Shown here piece after piece: positions 1 to 8,900 of a DNA stretch of 64,000 nucleotides. The stretch's first letter is position 1; each line of letters starts with the position of its first letter. Origin of the DNA: Bacteroidaceae bacterium (lineage in GTDB: Bacteria; Bacteroidota; Bacteroidia; Bacteroidales; Bacteroidaceae); contig JAFWPH010000032.1 in assembly GCA_017509605.1 (NCBI GenBank), positions 41,778 through 105,777 on the forward strand, in the 5' to 3' direction. Under the pieces are notes generated by a model. That model saw nothing but the letters and a program-made list of their open reading frames with translations. It did not search any database and was not told where the DNA came from. Position numbers and translations under genes: made by a program.

Positions 1-1
1 C

Positions 2-349
2 ACACAGTTCAGCCTCGGAGAGTGCAAGGTGGAGCGTAAAGGTAAAGACTACTCACTGACCGTGCCTGTGACCAACACCGGCAAGCGTGATGGAACGGAG
101 GTGGTACAGGTGTATATCCGTGACCTTTCCGACACAGAGGGACCACTGAAGTCACTCCGAGCATTCCAGCGTGTTGAGGTGAAAGCTGGTCAGACAGTCA
201 ACGCTGTTCTGACACTCACACCGAAGTCGTTCGAGTTCTTCGACCCTGAGACCAACACTGTGCACCAGAAGGAGGGACAGTTCGAAATCCTTTACGGCAA
301 CAGCTCACTTGATAAAGACTTGAAGAAAATGACGCTCACCGTGAAGTGA
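2..349 (+). CDS. GH3 beta-glucosidase, C-terminal fragment
   Basis: The reading frame is open from the window edge, so only the last 115 residues are visible. They match the fibronectin III-like domain that closes family 3 glycoside hydrolases: a TQFS start strand, a VPVTNTGKRDGTEVVQVYI segment and a final FEILYGNSS strand. In this family the domain packs against the catalytic domains of a beta-glucosidase or beta-xylosidase, usually periplasmic or secreted. The catalytic Asp and Glu lie outside the window, so substrate cannot be judged. The gene is followed 22 bp downstream by a strong hairpin and converges on the minus-strand transporter. Confidence 0.85.
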   Translation, partial: TQFSLGECKVERKGKDYSLTVPVTNTGKRDGTEVVQVYIRDLSDTEGPLKSLRAFQRVEVKAGQTVNAVLTLTPKSFEFFDPETNTVHQKEGQFEILYGNSSLDKDLKKMTLTVK

Positions 350-370
350 ACGTAGCTTTGACACATAATA

Positions 371-406
371 GAAATCGGCTCTTGCTTTGAAGTAGGAGCC
401 GATTTC
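371..406 (+). terminator. Intrinsic terminator after GH3 gene
   Basis: Perfect 11-bp inverted repeat, GAAATCGGCTC at 371-381 and GAGCCGATTTC at 396-406, followed by CTTT. It lies 22 bp after the GH3 stop codon. Confidence 0.75.
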
Positions 407-416
407 CTTTAGGGAA

Positions 417-486
417 ATATTAGCGATACTTTTTGGTGATTATTGTTGTTTGCTCACTACAAAGTTACTACAAATATCGCTAATAT
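417..486. repeat. 12-bp inverted repeat with 46-nt spacer
   Basis: ATATTAGCGATA at 417-428 and its exact reverse complement at 475-486, next to the stop codon of the minus-strand ABC transporter. It may end that transcript, but the loop is long and there is no clear T-tract. Confidence 0.4.
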
Positions 487-488
487 GC

Positions 489-2165
489 TTACATTTCGAG
501 TACATGCTGATGGTAGGAGTCGAGGCATTGACGGTGTGCCACGCTGATGATAGTGGTTTGGGGCAATTCGTTGAGCAATGCCTCAAATAGGCTGTGCTCG
601 GTCTTACTGTCCAATGCTGAGGTTGCTTCGTCCATGAAAAGATAGTCTGGGCGAATGAGGAGGCACTTAGCAAAAGCAAGACGTTGCTTCTCGCCTGGCG
701 ACAGTTTCCTATGCCAGCTGATATCGTCGGCATCCAAGTCTGATACGAATTGTTTCAGCCCGCAGAGTATCATCACCTTACGGCATTGTTCTTCTGAGTA
801 TTGGGTTGTGGCATCAGGGTAGCATAGTGAGGTTCGAAGTGTGCCAAGCGGCATGTACGGTTGCTGGGGGAGGAACAGCATCCTGCCTGAGGGAAGGCTG
901 ATGCTACCGCTGCCGTATGGCCATATTCCTGAGATGGCTTTCAAGAGAGTAGTTTTTCCTGCTCCCGACTCTCCTTTTATTAGCCAACGAGACGACGGCT
1001 CAATCTCAAGATGATTCACTTTAGTGATGACTTTTCCATCGGCCAATGAGAGTAAGAGGTCATCTATTATCAGGGAGTGACCATTATTGTGGGAATAGTT
1101 GATGGTTTGAGTGACATTGATGTTCATGAGGTAATAAAGCTCACTAAGACGCTTGCAGATGGAACGTAGGGTGGCGAGACGCTTGTACTGGAAAATGAAC
1201 CAGGCGAATCCCACACGTACCTTAGTGAAACTCATGGTAAGTTGCATGATTGATCCTAATTGTATCTGACGCGCGAAGTACTTAGGAATAATGATGAAGT
1301 ATGCTAGGAGCACCCCGAGTTCGGTGTAGCCTTTTTCTGCAAAGGTGATTCGGCGTGTGTAGCGTTTATAGTATTCCCAGTTGCTGATGATTCTGTCGAA
1401 CAGTAGTTTCAGTCGTGAACGCTCCTGATCGTTCCCTCTGCTGATGGCGATTTCGGCACTGTTTTCCCGAATGCGCATCAACTGGAATCGGAAGTCGCTT
1501 TCTCGCAGTTGTTGTTCGTATTCCACAGCCACCATGCGGCGCCCCCATCGTTCGAGGACGATAGAGGAAATGATGGCGTATGCGATGGAGAACCACAGCA
1601 TATAGCCAGGGATATGGATCTGCCACCCAAAAAGGGTACAGTCGAGTGTTCCTGAAATTCCCCAGATGATATAGGAGAAAGTGGCGAGATTGATAAGATT
1701 GGAGAGAAAGCCCAAAGATAGATGAAGTGAGAGTTCGCACATATTGCGAAGGTCTTCGGCGATGCGTTGGTCGGCATTGTCAATGTTCTGGGTGTTCTCT
1801 ATACGGTGGAAAGCACCTTTGTTGAGCCATTGTTGAAGATAGACGTCAGTGACCCATTTCCGCCATTTCATTTGGAGTGTTTGATAGAACCATGTGCGTG
1901 AAACTTCAGCAGTGATCGTACACACACCGATAAGCAGTGCTTCAAACATGAGGCGCCATACTAAGTCAAGGTCGTAGGCGGCGAAAGCGTTGAAAAAATT
2001 ACGGTTCCAGTAGGTGAGCCAGGCAAAAATCAATACGAGGGCAACATCCAGCAGAAATACCAGCGCGAAAAGTCCTCTCGCAACCCATCGCTCCTCGGAG
2101 TTCCACCAAGGTCGGATGAGTTGCCAGCATTCTTTCAGCTCAGTCAGCGATACTTTCATCTTCAT
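489..2165 (-). CDS. SbmA/YddA-type ABC transporter (membrane domain fused to ATPase)
   Basis: 558 residues. The N-terminal 330 residues carry about five or six hydrophobic segments of the ABC_membrane_2 type. The C-terminal 200 residues are an ATPase with Walker A GESGAGKTT near residue 399, signature LSPGEKQR near 487, Walker B YLFMDEATSALD near 507 and a switch histidine in SVAH. Relatives (E. coli YddA, mycobacterial Rv1819c, and SbmA/BacA without the ATPase) have an exporter fold, and several take up peptides or cobalamin. The start codon sits one base after the stop of the upstream TonB-dependent receptor, so the two are probably translationally coupled. This suggests inner-membrane handling of whatever the receptor brings in; the substrate is inference. 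Confidence 0.85.
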   Translation of the reverse strand: MKMKVSLTELKECWQLIRPWWNSEERWVARGLFALVFLLDVALVLIFAWLTYWNRNFFNAFAAYDLDLVWRLMFEALLIGVCTITAEVSRTWFYQTLQMKWRKWVTDVYLQQWLNKGAFHRIENTQNIDNADQRIAEDLRNMCELSLHLSLGFLSNLINLATFSYIIWGISGTLDCTLFGWQIHIPGYMLWFSIAYAIISSIVLERWGRRMVAVEYEQQLRESDFRFQLMRIRENSAEIAISRGNDQERSRLKLLFDRIISNWEYYKRYTRRITFAEKGYTELGVLLAYFIIIPKYFARQIQLGSIMQLTMSFTKVRVGFAWFIFQYKRLATLRSICKRLSELYYLMNINVTQTINYSHNNGHSLIIDDLLLSLADGKVITKVNHLEIEPSSRWLIKGESGAGKTTLLKAISGIWPYGSGSISLPSGRMLFLPQQPYMPLGTLRTSLCYPDATTQYSEEQCRKVMILCGLKQFVSDLDADDISWHRKLSPGEKQRLAFAKCLLIRPDYLFMDEATSALDSKTEHSLFEALLNELPQTTIISVAHRQCLDSYHQHVLEM

Positions 2166-2166
2166 C

Positions 2167-4251
2167 TTAGAAACTGCATCTTAGGCAGATGGTCGCATTG
2201 CGGGGCTCTCCATAATAGTCACCGTTTCCACCGACACGCGCGTAGTATTTGCGGTCGGTGAGGTTGTTGCAATTAAAGTAAAGACCGATTCGGGAAGTGA
2301 AGTCGTAGGAGGCGAATGCGTTGATAATGGCATAGCCAGCCTGGCTCCGCTCGGGTGTGAAAACTGACGCATAACTTTTGCTGCAAGCCATCATGTTGGC
2401 GCCTAAGCCCAATCCTTTCAATGCTCCATTCTTGAAACGATAAGTAGCGAAGAACTTAAAGTTGTGGCGGGGTTCTACAGGGCTGAAGGCCATGCCTTCG
2501 TCCCCATCGGATGACTTGGTAATCTCGGTGTCGAGATAGGTGTAGCCAGCGCTCAACTCAAGTCCCTTGTATGGATAGGCCTCTATTTCCAATTCGAAAC
2601 CTTGGTTTTCCACACGTCCTCCGTTGATATAGGCTGGTGCTGGACTAACCCGATAAGCGCGGTCATCGTCCTGAATATAGAAGAAAGCGAAATTAGCACG
2701 CAGATGGTCATTGAAAAAACTACTCTTCAAGCCTGCCTCGGTTTGGAAACCATTGCGAGGGTCGAGCATGCTGCCATCCTCCCTCCGCTCGGTCTGGGGC
2801 ACAAAGATGGTGGAATAGCTGCCATAGATGGTCAAAGGTTCGATGATGTCGTAGGTGAAGCCGGCAAAGGTGGAGAGGTGGAACTCATCCCTCAAAGCCT
2901 TCACCCATTCTGAATTGCTGAAATCGTACATGTGTGCATAAACCGAATTGAGGCGCCCGCCAAGGCTGATATTGATTTTCTCTACAGGGGAAAGTCTCAG
3001 CAGGGCGTAAAGACCGTCTTGTCGAACACGCATTTTCGAGAGATTGAGCTTGTCGTAAGGTACTTGGAAATCTGGAACGTTGAATGGGTCTCCGAATTTG
3101 GTCTTGTAATAGGCGCTGATGGTTTTCTTATAGTCGATGAAATTCTCGAAATTGATGCCAGCAAATAGTTGTTGATTACGTCTGAAAAGACGGAATTGTC
3201 CAGACAAATCGATGGCTGAGGCAAAACGAGGCAGGTTTTCGTCATTGTAGCCTCGCAAGTAGTTGGATGAGGTGTCCGCCGATGTCACCGTACCTGCAAA
3301 TCCATATTTGTTGACTTGCTCTTGCCATTTCAGACCGGCCTTGGCTGTCAGCCTCCAGTCTTTCGACAGTTGTTGTCCCAAGCTCAGCATCAGCTCTTGG
3401 GTCTTCCATTTTGTATAGTCCCAGTCGGGGGTGGGATTGAACGAACGGGCCACGTTCAGATGGTGGCGGCTGTTGTCGTCGGAGGTCTCTCTTAGGGCAG
3501 GCAAGCCGTTGTATAGCACGTCCCCATTGCTTCGCTGGTAGGCGTAGGAAAGTGAGAGCAATGTGGTTGGGGTGGCATCCCATTCAATGATGCCGTAAGC
3601 CCCTTCTTTGCTCACGGATGACCGGTCGTAGAAAAACTCTCTGTTGTGGAGGAACGCAACCCAACGGCTTCTCAGTTTCCCGTCTTTAGTCAAAGGAGCG
3701 TTAAGGTCTATTTCAATACGGTTGTTATTCCAAGTGCCTGTACTGGCGGCAGTGTTCAATCCGAACTTGCGACCTGCCTTTTTCCTCACGAGATTGATGA
3801 CACCTCCGAGAGACTGTCCGTCGGGTACGCCTTGGATGATGCTTGACACACCGCGCAATACTTCCACTTGCTCATAGAATGACAAGTCGAATTGCTGTGA
3901 CAAAGCCAGGGAGTTATAAGAGGGTAGTCCGTCGTAGGTGATGCTCATGTTGTACCCTCGGGATTTATAGTGACTGCGCATATAGTCGTTAGCTATGGTC
4001 GTCACGCCAGTGACCTGTTGCATGGCTTGATCGATGGTGGTGATGTTCAGTTCCTTGATTTTCATGGGATTGACCACCGAGACCGACATTGGTAAGCTGC
4101 GTAATGACTGAGATTGTCCCATGACAGAAACTGGGGAAAGATACTTGGCTGTTATTTCCACTTCTTTGAGAGTCTGAGTCGTGTCAACCTGGGCATAGGC
4201 ACAGATAATAGGAATAGTGGAAAACACGATAGGCAAAAGTCGTTTTTTCAT
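2167..4251 (-). CDS. TonB-dependent siderophore-type outer membrane receptor
   Basis: 694 residues. A signal peptide (residues 1-20, cleavage after AYA) leads into a TonB-box-like stretch and a plug domain at about 45-160, with the motifs RSLPMSVSVV, IDQAMQQVTGV and VEVLRGVSSIIQG. A 22-strand-type barrel follows and ends in CSF, a C-terminal aromatic residue typical of outer membrane barrels. It has no N-terminal CarboxypepD_reg extension and no SusD partner, so it belongs with the FecA/FhuE-like siderophore receptors and not the glycan SusC class. It is the first gene of a two-gene operon with an ABC transporter. Iron or heme-type ligands are usual for the family, but the ligand cannot be read from sequence. 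Confidence 0.88.
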   Translation of the reverse strand: MKKRLLPIVFSTIPIICAYAQVDTTQTLKEVEITAKYLSPVSVMGQSQSLRSLPMSVSVVNPMKIKELNITTIDQAMQQVTGVTTIANDYMRSHYKSRGYNMSITYDGLPSYNSLALSQQFDLSFYEQVEVLRGVSSIIQGVPDGQSLGGVINLVRKKAGRKFGLNTAASTGTWNNNRIEIDLNAPLTKDGKLRSRWVAFLHNREFFYDRSSVSKEGAYGIIEWDATPTTLLSLSYAYQRSNGDVLYNGLPALRETSDDNSRHHLNVARSFNPTPDWDYTKWKTQELMLSLGQQLSKDWRLTAKAGLKWQEQVNKYGFAGTVTSADTSSNYLRGYNDENLPRFASAIDLSGQFRLFRRNQQLFAGINFENFIDYKKTISAYYKTKFGDPFNVPDFQVPYDKLNLSKMRVRQDGLYALLRLSPVEKINISLGGRLNSVYAHMYDFSNSEWVKALRDEFHLSTFAGFTYDIIEPLTIYGSYSTIFVPQTERREDGSMLDPRNGFQTEAGLKSSFFNDHLRANFAFFYIQDDDRAYRVSPAPAYINGGRVENQGFELEIEAYPYKGLELSAGYTYLDTEITKSSDGDEGMAFSPVEPRHNFKFFATYRFKNGALKGLGLGANMMACSKSYASVFTPERSQAGYAIINAFASYDFTSRIGLYFNCNNLTDRKYYARVGGNGDYYGEPRNATICLRCSF

Positions 4252-4461
4252 AATGATGAATGTTAAGGTTGATATGAATAATGAAATTGTAGGTTGGTGG
4301 ATTGATAGCCTTTGCAGGTTAGAATAGTGTTTTGCATAGAATAGCTGTTAGGATTTGTCGTTGTGATTCGATTTCTCAGGCGAAGGTATCAAAATTCAAA
4401 CGATTTGACAAATAAATCACATTTTATTTTCGTCGATTTCTCGTTTATTCTATATTTTTAC

Positions 4462-4469
4462 TATTTTTG
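4462..4469 (+). promoter_or_regulatory. Promoter -7 box for the 4509 gene
   Basis: TATTTTTG matches the Bacteroidota -7 consensus TAnnTTTG. No good TTTG -33 element is visible. Its position argues for a translation start at 4485 or, better, 4509, not further upstream. Confidence 0.5.
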
Positions 4470-4508
4470 CATTGTTCTAACCCAATGTTTATAACCCCCT
4501 TAATAAAT

Positions 4509-5210
4509 ATGACAAATATGGATATCAGTAGTGTTTTGAAACAGAGCGAGGAATTGACTCTTGATGAGGATAAACTCTCTTTGTTGTCAGGTTTTATTGG
4601 CAATCACTTCAATGACTTGACTGCCAAGGATTTTATCCAGTTGCTCACTCCACTTGTGGATATCACCCAACGGATCTGGGAGCAGAATCCTGTTCTTGAT
4701 ACGCTAAGCGATTATACAATCGCTCTGACGAAACTGGCCGAGAACTATATCAAGGAAGAGCAGGGCTGGCTGGCTACACCACTGCTTGTAAAGACTGAAG
4801 AAATCCTTCGTCAACAACCTGATACGGAAGATAATGCACAATGGAAATACAACACCTATTATAATATAGGTACTTGCTTCTACACCAATGAACGACGAAT
4901 GCAGGCAAAGGATGCCTTCCAACAGGCACTCCGCTATGCTACTGCAGCCGGACAGGATACAGAAGACTGTGAATACTATTTGCACCGAATAGATCATCCC
5001 ACTCTTCAGTACGACCCTGTTGAAGACAGCGAGGCCTATCTCTCTGTGATTGACGAGGTGGAGCGTAAACTTTACGATGAGTTGAAGGATGAGTCCCGTC
5101 CCATGGGGTTCTGCTTCCGCTACTGGGCTGCCAAGCGGGCCATTCTTGAACAATACGGCATAACATGGCGATCGCCTAAAATGATGAATCCAAGAGTAAT
5201 GTTTGATTGA
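4509..5210 (+). CDS. Conserved hypothetical protein with TPR-like helices
   Basis: 233 residues from ATG 4509, chosen because a promoter -7 box lies at 4462-4469; 4485 and 4518 are alternatives. No signal peptide is seen, so it is probably cytoplasmic. Residues of the form YNIGTCFYTNERRMQAKDAF followed by QQALRYA look like one TPR-type helix pair. The rest is acidic and helical. The function is not recognised. The DUF1963 gene follows after 9 bp, so the two are likely co-transcribed and may work together. Confidence 0.65.
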   Translation: MTNMDISSVLKQSEELTLDEDKLSLLSGFIGNHFNDLTAKDFIQLLTPLVDITQRIWEQNPVLDTLSDYTIALTKLAENYIKEEQGWLATPLLVKTEEILRQQPDTEDNAQWKYNTYYNIGTCFYTNERRMQAKDAFQQALRYATAAGQDTEDCEYYLHRIDHPTLQYDPVEDSEAYLSVIDEVERKLYDELKDESRPMGFCFRYWAAKRAILEQYGITWRSPKMMNPRVMFD

Positions 5211-5219
5211 TAATTGACA

Positions 5220-5837
5220 ATGGGAATAGATATTCAACTGACATATCATGACGGTGAACTACCCTTGGGAAGCAGTTACTTTTGGGACGCGCCACAACTG
5301 CCGTCGCCAGATTTGTATCCTCTGACCACTGACGATGAAGGCAATGAGTATCCCATGCAGTTTATCTGCCAGATTAATTGTCGGGAACTGCCAAGCAACG
5401 AGTGGTTGCCCAAGAAGGGAATGCTATATTTCTTTGGTGAGATAGACTATTACCTCGGTTATGATGTGAAACAGCCTTATGGCCTGGGGGAATGGCCTGA
5501 AGACGCCGTCAAAGTCATTTATGCAGATGTGGAGCCAGAACAGCTCAAACGATTCAACCCCTTTGAAGAGGAGGATATGACACCACCTCATACCATCACT
5601 TTCTCCAAAGGACCTGATCGGGATATGGGCTTCCGTCTGTTAGGCAAGCCTTACGAGGAAGAAGTGGAAGACGCATTCCAAGAAGACTGGATTCAGCTGT
5701 TGCAATTGGATAGCGATACCAACGACTATTTCGACCTCCGTTTCTACGACATGGGACTTCTTTATTTGATGATAGAGGGGAACCGATTAAAGCAGTGTGA
5801 TTTTTCCCACGTACGGCCTTTCATGACATCGCTTTAG
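5220..5837 (+). CDS. DUF1963 (YwqG-like) family protein
   Basis: 205 residues from ATG 5220. The pattern LGSSYFWDAPQLPSP, MQFICQINCRELPS, GMLYFFGE and the C-terminal FLDLRFYDMGLLYLMIEG-like ending match DUF1963, an uncharacterised beta-rich cytoplasmic family. In other bacteria it often accompanies TPR, ankyrin or toxin-immunity genes. Here its partner is the TPR-like gene just upstream, 9 bp away. No catalytic residues are known for the family. Confidence 0.75.
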   Translation: MGIDIQLTYHDGELPLGSSYFWDAPQLPSPDLYPLTTDDEGNEYPMQFICQINCRELPSNEWLPKKGMLYFFGEIDYYLGYDVKQPYGLGEWPEDAVKVIYADVEPEQLKRFNPFEEEDMTPPHTITFSKGPDRDMGFRLLGKPYEEEVEDAFQEDWIQLLQLDSDTNDYFDLRFYDMGLLYLMIEGNRLKQCDFSHVRPFMTSL

Positions 5838-5865
5838 CTATAATACTTAACTCTGTCGGGAACAG

Positions 5866-5930
5866 AAAAAACGAGATATTTTCGCATTCGGAAAATAATA
5901 AAACGAAAAAATGCGGAGGTCTCGTTTTTT
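5866..5930. repeat. Nested inverted repeats between operons
   Basis: AAAAAACGAGA at 5866-5876 pairs exactly with TCTCGTTTTTT at 5920-5930. Inside it is a smaller hairpin, TATTTTC at 5877-5883 with GAAAATA at 5891-5897. Read on plus, the outer right arm runs into more T residues, so it could terminate the 4509-5837 operon. It ends 5 nt before the -7-like box of the next gene. Confidence 0.55.
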
Positions 5931-5935
5931 TTTCG

Positions 5936-5943
5936 TAATATTG
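5936..5943 (+). promoter_or_regulatory. Probable -7 box for the secreted phosphatase gene
   Basis: TAATATTG matches TAnnTTTG at all but one position and lies 45 bp before ATG 5988. The upstream -33 region falls in the right arm of the inverted repeat. Confidence 0.4.
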
Positions 5944-5946
5944 CAT

Positions 5947-5980
5947 ATTCAATTAGATGACTAATTCAATTAGATGACTA
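5947..5980 (+). repeat. Perfect 17-bp tandem direct repeat in 5' leader
   Basis: ATTCAATTAGATGACTA occurs twice head to tail, at 5947-5963 and 5964-5980, in the presumed 5' untranslated leader or initial transcribed region of the 5988 gene. It could be a regulator site or a slippage-prone repeat. Confidence 0.8.
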
Positions 5981-5987
5981 ACCTTTT

Positions 5988-8900
5988 ATGATACGTATGA
6001 AAAAGAACGTTTTCGTTAAGACAAATGAGCAGAGCCAAGCTGGTTTGGACTATGCCATGGCGAGAAAACGTCGGATGAAATCCAACGTTTCCATTATGTC
6101 CTACAAGTTACCAATGACCTGTAAAGCAATGATGATGACTGTTCTGTTCTGTATGTTGACTTTATCAGCATTGGGACAGAACACACTTGAATCGGGAGTC
6201 TATTATATCCAGAACCTTGCCTCAGGCACCTATCTCTCCTCGGGTGCCAACTGGGGAACAAGAGCAGTGCTCAGCAAGCATGGAGTTGATTTCAACGTCA
6301 CCCGTAACAGCGACGGCACATACGTCCTCAAGACCGACATACAAGGTGTAGGCAAGGCATTGCGACCTTCAGATGGATATATGGACCAGAGCGGCAACTG
6401 GACCGTCACACCCCTCGCTGACGGCACCTTTGCGCTTTACAACGGCACCAACTATTTCGGGTATGTGCCCACAAACGAGCACCCCTGGATTCCCAGGCTC
6501 GACACCTATACCGACACCTCGTCACCCAATACGCACTGGCGTTTCCGCAGTCGCGAAGAAATGTTGGCCTCCCTCAAGACAGCCACCAAAGAGAACCCTG
6601 TCGATGCCACCTTCCTCATCTCAGCGCCTGACTTCCTTATTGGTGACCATCGCATTAAGACGAATAAGGTCTGGGGCCCAGATGTCACCGATACGGGAGG
6701 TCTCACCAGCGGTGACGTGTACGTACGTAATGGCTCTAACGGAGAGGTCTTCAACAAAGCTGCATTCGATGTTTTTCAGCAACTCTACGACTTACCTCTC
6801 GGCACCTATTCCCTTTCAGTTCAGGCTTTCTACCGCTATGGGGGAATAGCCGAAGCTGCCACAGCCCGAAACAACGGGACAGAAGAGGTCTTGCCCGTCT
6901 TGTACGCTGGCAACAAGACTGCACGTGTTCACTCCATCTTCAGTTACAGGAAAGGAAGCGCAACTGGAGGATGGGCCGTGACCTCTACTGCTGGTTACAT
7001 ACCCGACAACCAGAGCAATGCCGCCGACTGCTTTGATTCCGGCGAAGACATATACCTAACCACCATCAAGAACATCACAGTCGGCGACGGACAACTCCGT
7101 ATAGGCATACGCAAAGACAACAAGACAGTCGCTTACGACTGGTGTTGTTTCGACAACTTCACGCTCCTTTATTATGGTGTGGATGTTGACGCCCTCAAAT
7201 CGCAGGTGCTACAAGCGTTGAAGGATTATGAGGCACTTAATACCGATGGCGACCAAACCTTCGCTGAGGCCTTGGCTGACATTCGTCAGAAGGTGGAGAA
7301 CACCACCGATACCGACGTCCTCACAGGGGCATACAGAGAGATGGAAACTGCCTACAGCATCTGGAAGACTAAGGAAGCGGTTGTGGACACACCCATCAAT
7401 CTCACAGAATTCATCCATAATGCAGACTTTTCACGTGGACTCCAGGAATGGAATGCACAGACCACCAGCCTTGAGGGCTACACCAACGTATGGGCGGTTA
7501 ATTCGGCTTCACCATACGCCACCGAGGCCTATGCTGGTTTTGGCCAGCTGGAGATGACTGGTTACAAACTATGGCAGAGCGTCACGCTCTCGCCGGGTAT
7601 GTACCGATTCAGGGGCAACGCCTTCTACCGATACGGTAGTTCCTATTTGAGCGATGTCAATAAAGGCGAGGAAATTTCAGAGGCGTTCATCTTCGCAGGC
7701 GATGAACTCAACAGGGTGCCAAGGCTTGGTAGCGAGGACCTCCCTAACTATGCCAACTCACTCGACGAGGCTGCCGCGGAATTTCAGAAAGGACGCTACA
7801 AAACGCAGATCATCTTCACACTCGACCAGACAACAACCATCCAACTCGGTTTCCAAGGCACACATTCCTACCTTAAATCATGGTTCACCGCAGGACCCTG
7901 TGCGCTTGAGAAAATCAACCAGCAGATTCTCGACGATGAAGCCGAAAAAGACTTCGATGCAAAAAAACGAAAATACCTGCTTAAATGGAACCGCTATGCT
8001 GGCATCGCAAGCCAGTCGCTACAACCAGAAATCTATGAAGTGGTGCACGAGAACGCAAAAGATGCCATTAAAAACGCCACCACTGATGAAGAACTCCTGC
8101 AACTCGACAACCAAATCTGGGACGCACTCAAGAAACTGATTACTCAAAGCACAACAGCCACTGGACAGTTCGACATCACAACGCTCATTCAGAACCCCGC
8201 TTTCAACGACGGACTTACTGGATGGACTATCAAAGGTGCGCCTGTCAGGACAGATAACGGACTGGTGGAGGAATTCAACCAAGTGGAAGGGGGCGTCTCA
8301 CAGATTCTTGAAGATATGCCTGCAGGAAACTACACACTCAAGGCACAGGCTTTCTACCGCATGGCCGACTTCCGACAATCATCGTGGAACTATGAGGACG
8401 GCAAGGACAACGTCACGGCCCAACTCTACATCTTGCCTGATGGGGCCACTTCTGTGAGTCAGAAGGTCCAGAGCATCAATGACGGCGCGCGTGTCCTCCC
8501 AGCTCGTCCTACCAGCGATGTGCCGGGTGCGTTCGGACGAAGCATACCCAACTCGGCCAACGGAGCTGGAGATGCCTTCGCCATCGGGCAGTATTGGAAC
8601 ATCGTCCGTGCCACCACCGCGACTGATGGCGGCCTGACCATCGGTATCACACACAACGGAGGACTGACCAACAACTGGCTCACTTATGACAACTTCCGAT
8701 TGTATTATGGCGCGAAGACCATCGATATCAACCTGGATGCGAACGAGAAATACGAACTGACCGAGGACACCTACGCTAACGTCACCCTCGACATGACATT
8801 GAAGGCTGGACAACTCAACTCCCTCTGCGTGCCATTTGATGTGCCTGCATCCACTTTCACCGAAATCTACACGGTAGCAGGTGTGAATTACGACGAGGAA

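Noticed and set aside
5988..6100. The first ATG of the giant phosphatase as certain start
   Set aside because: The signal helix begins about residue 46, so a later ATG such as 6096 would give a more normal signal peptide. The start is left open.
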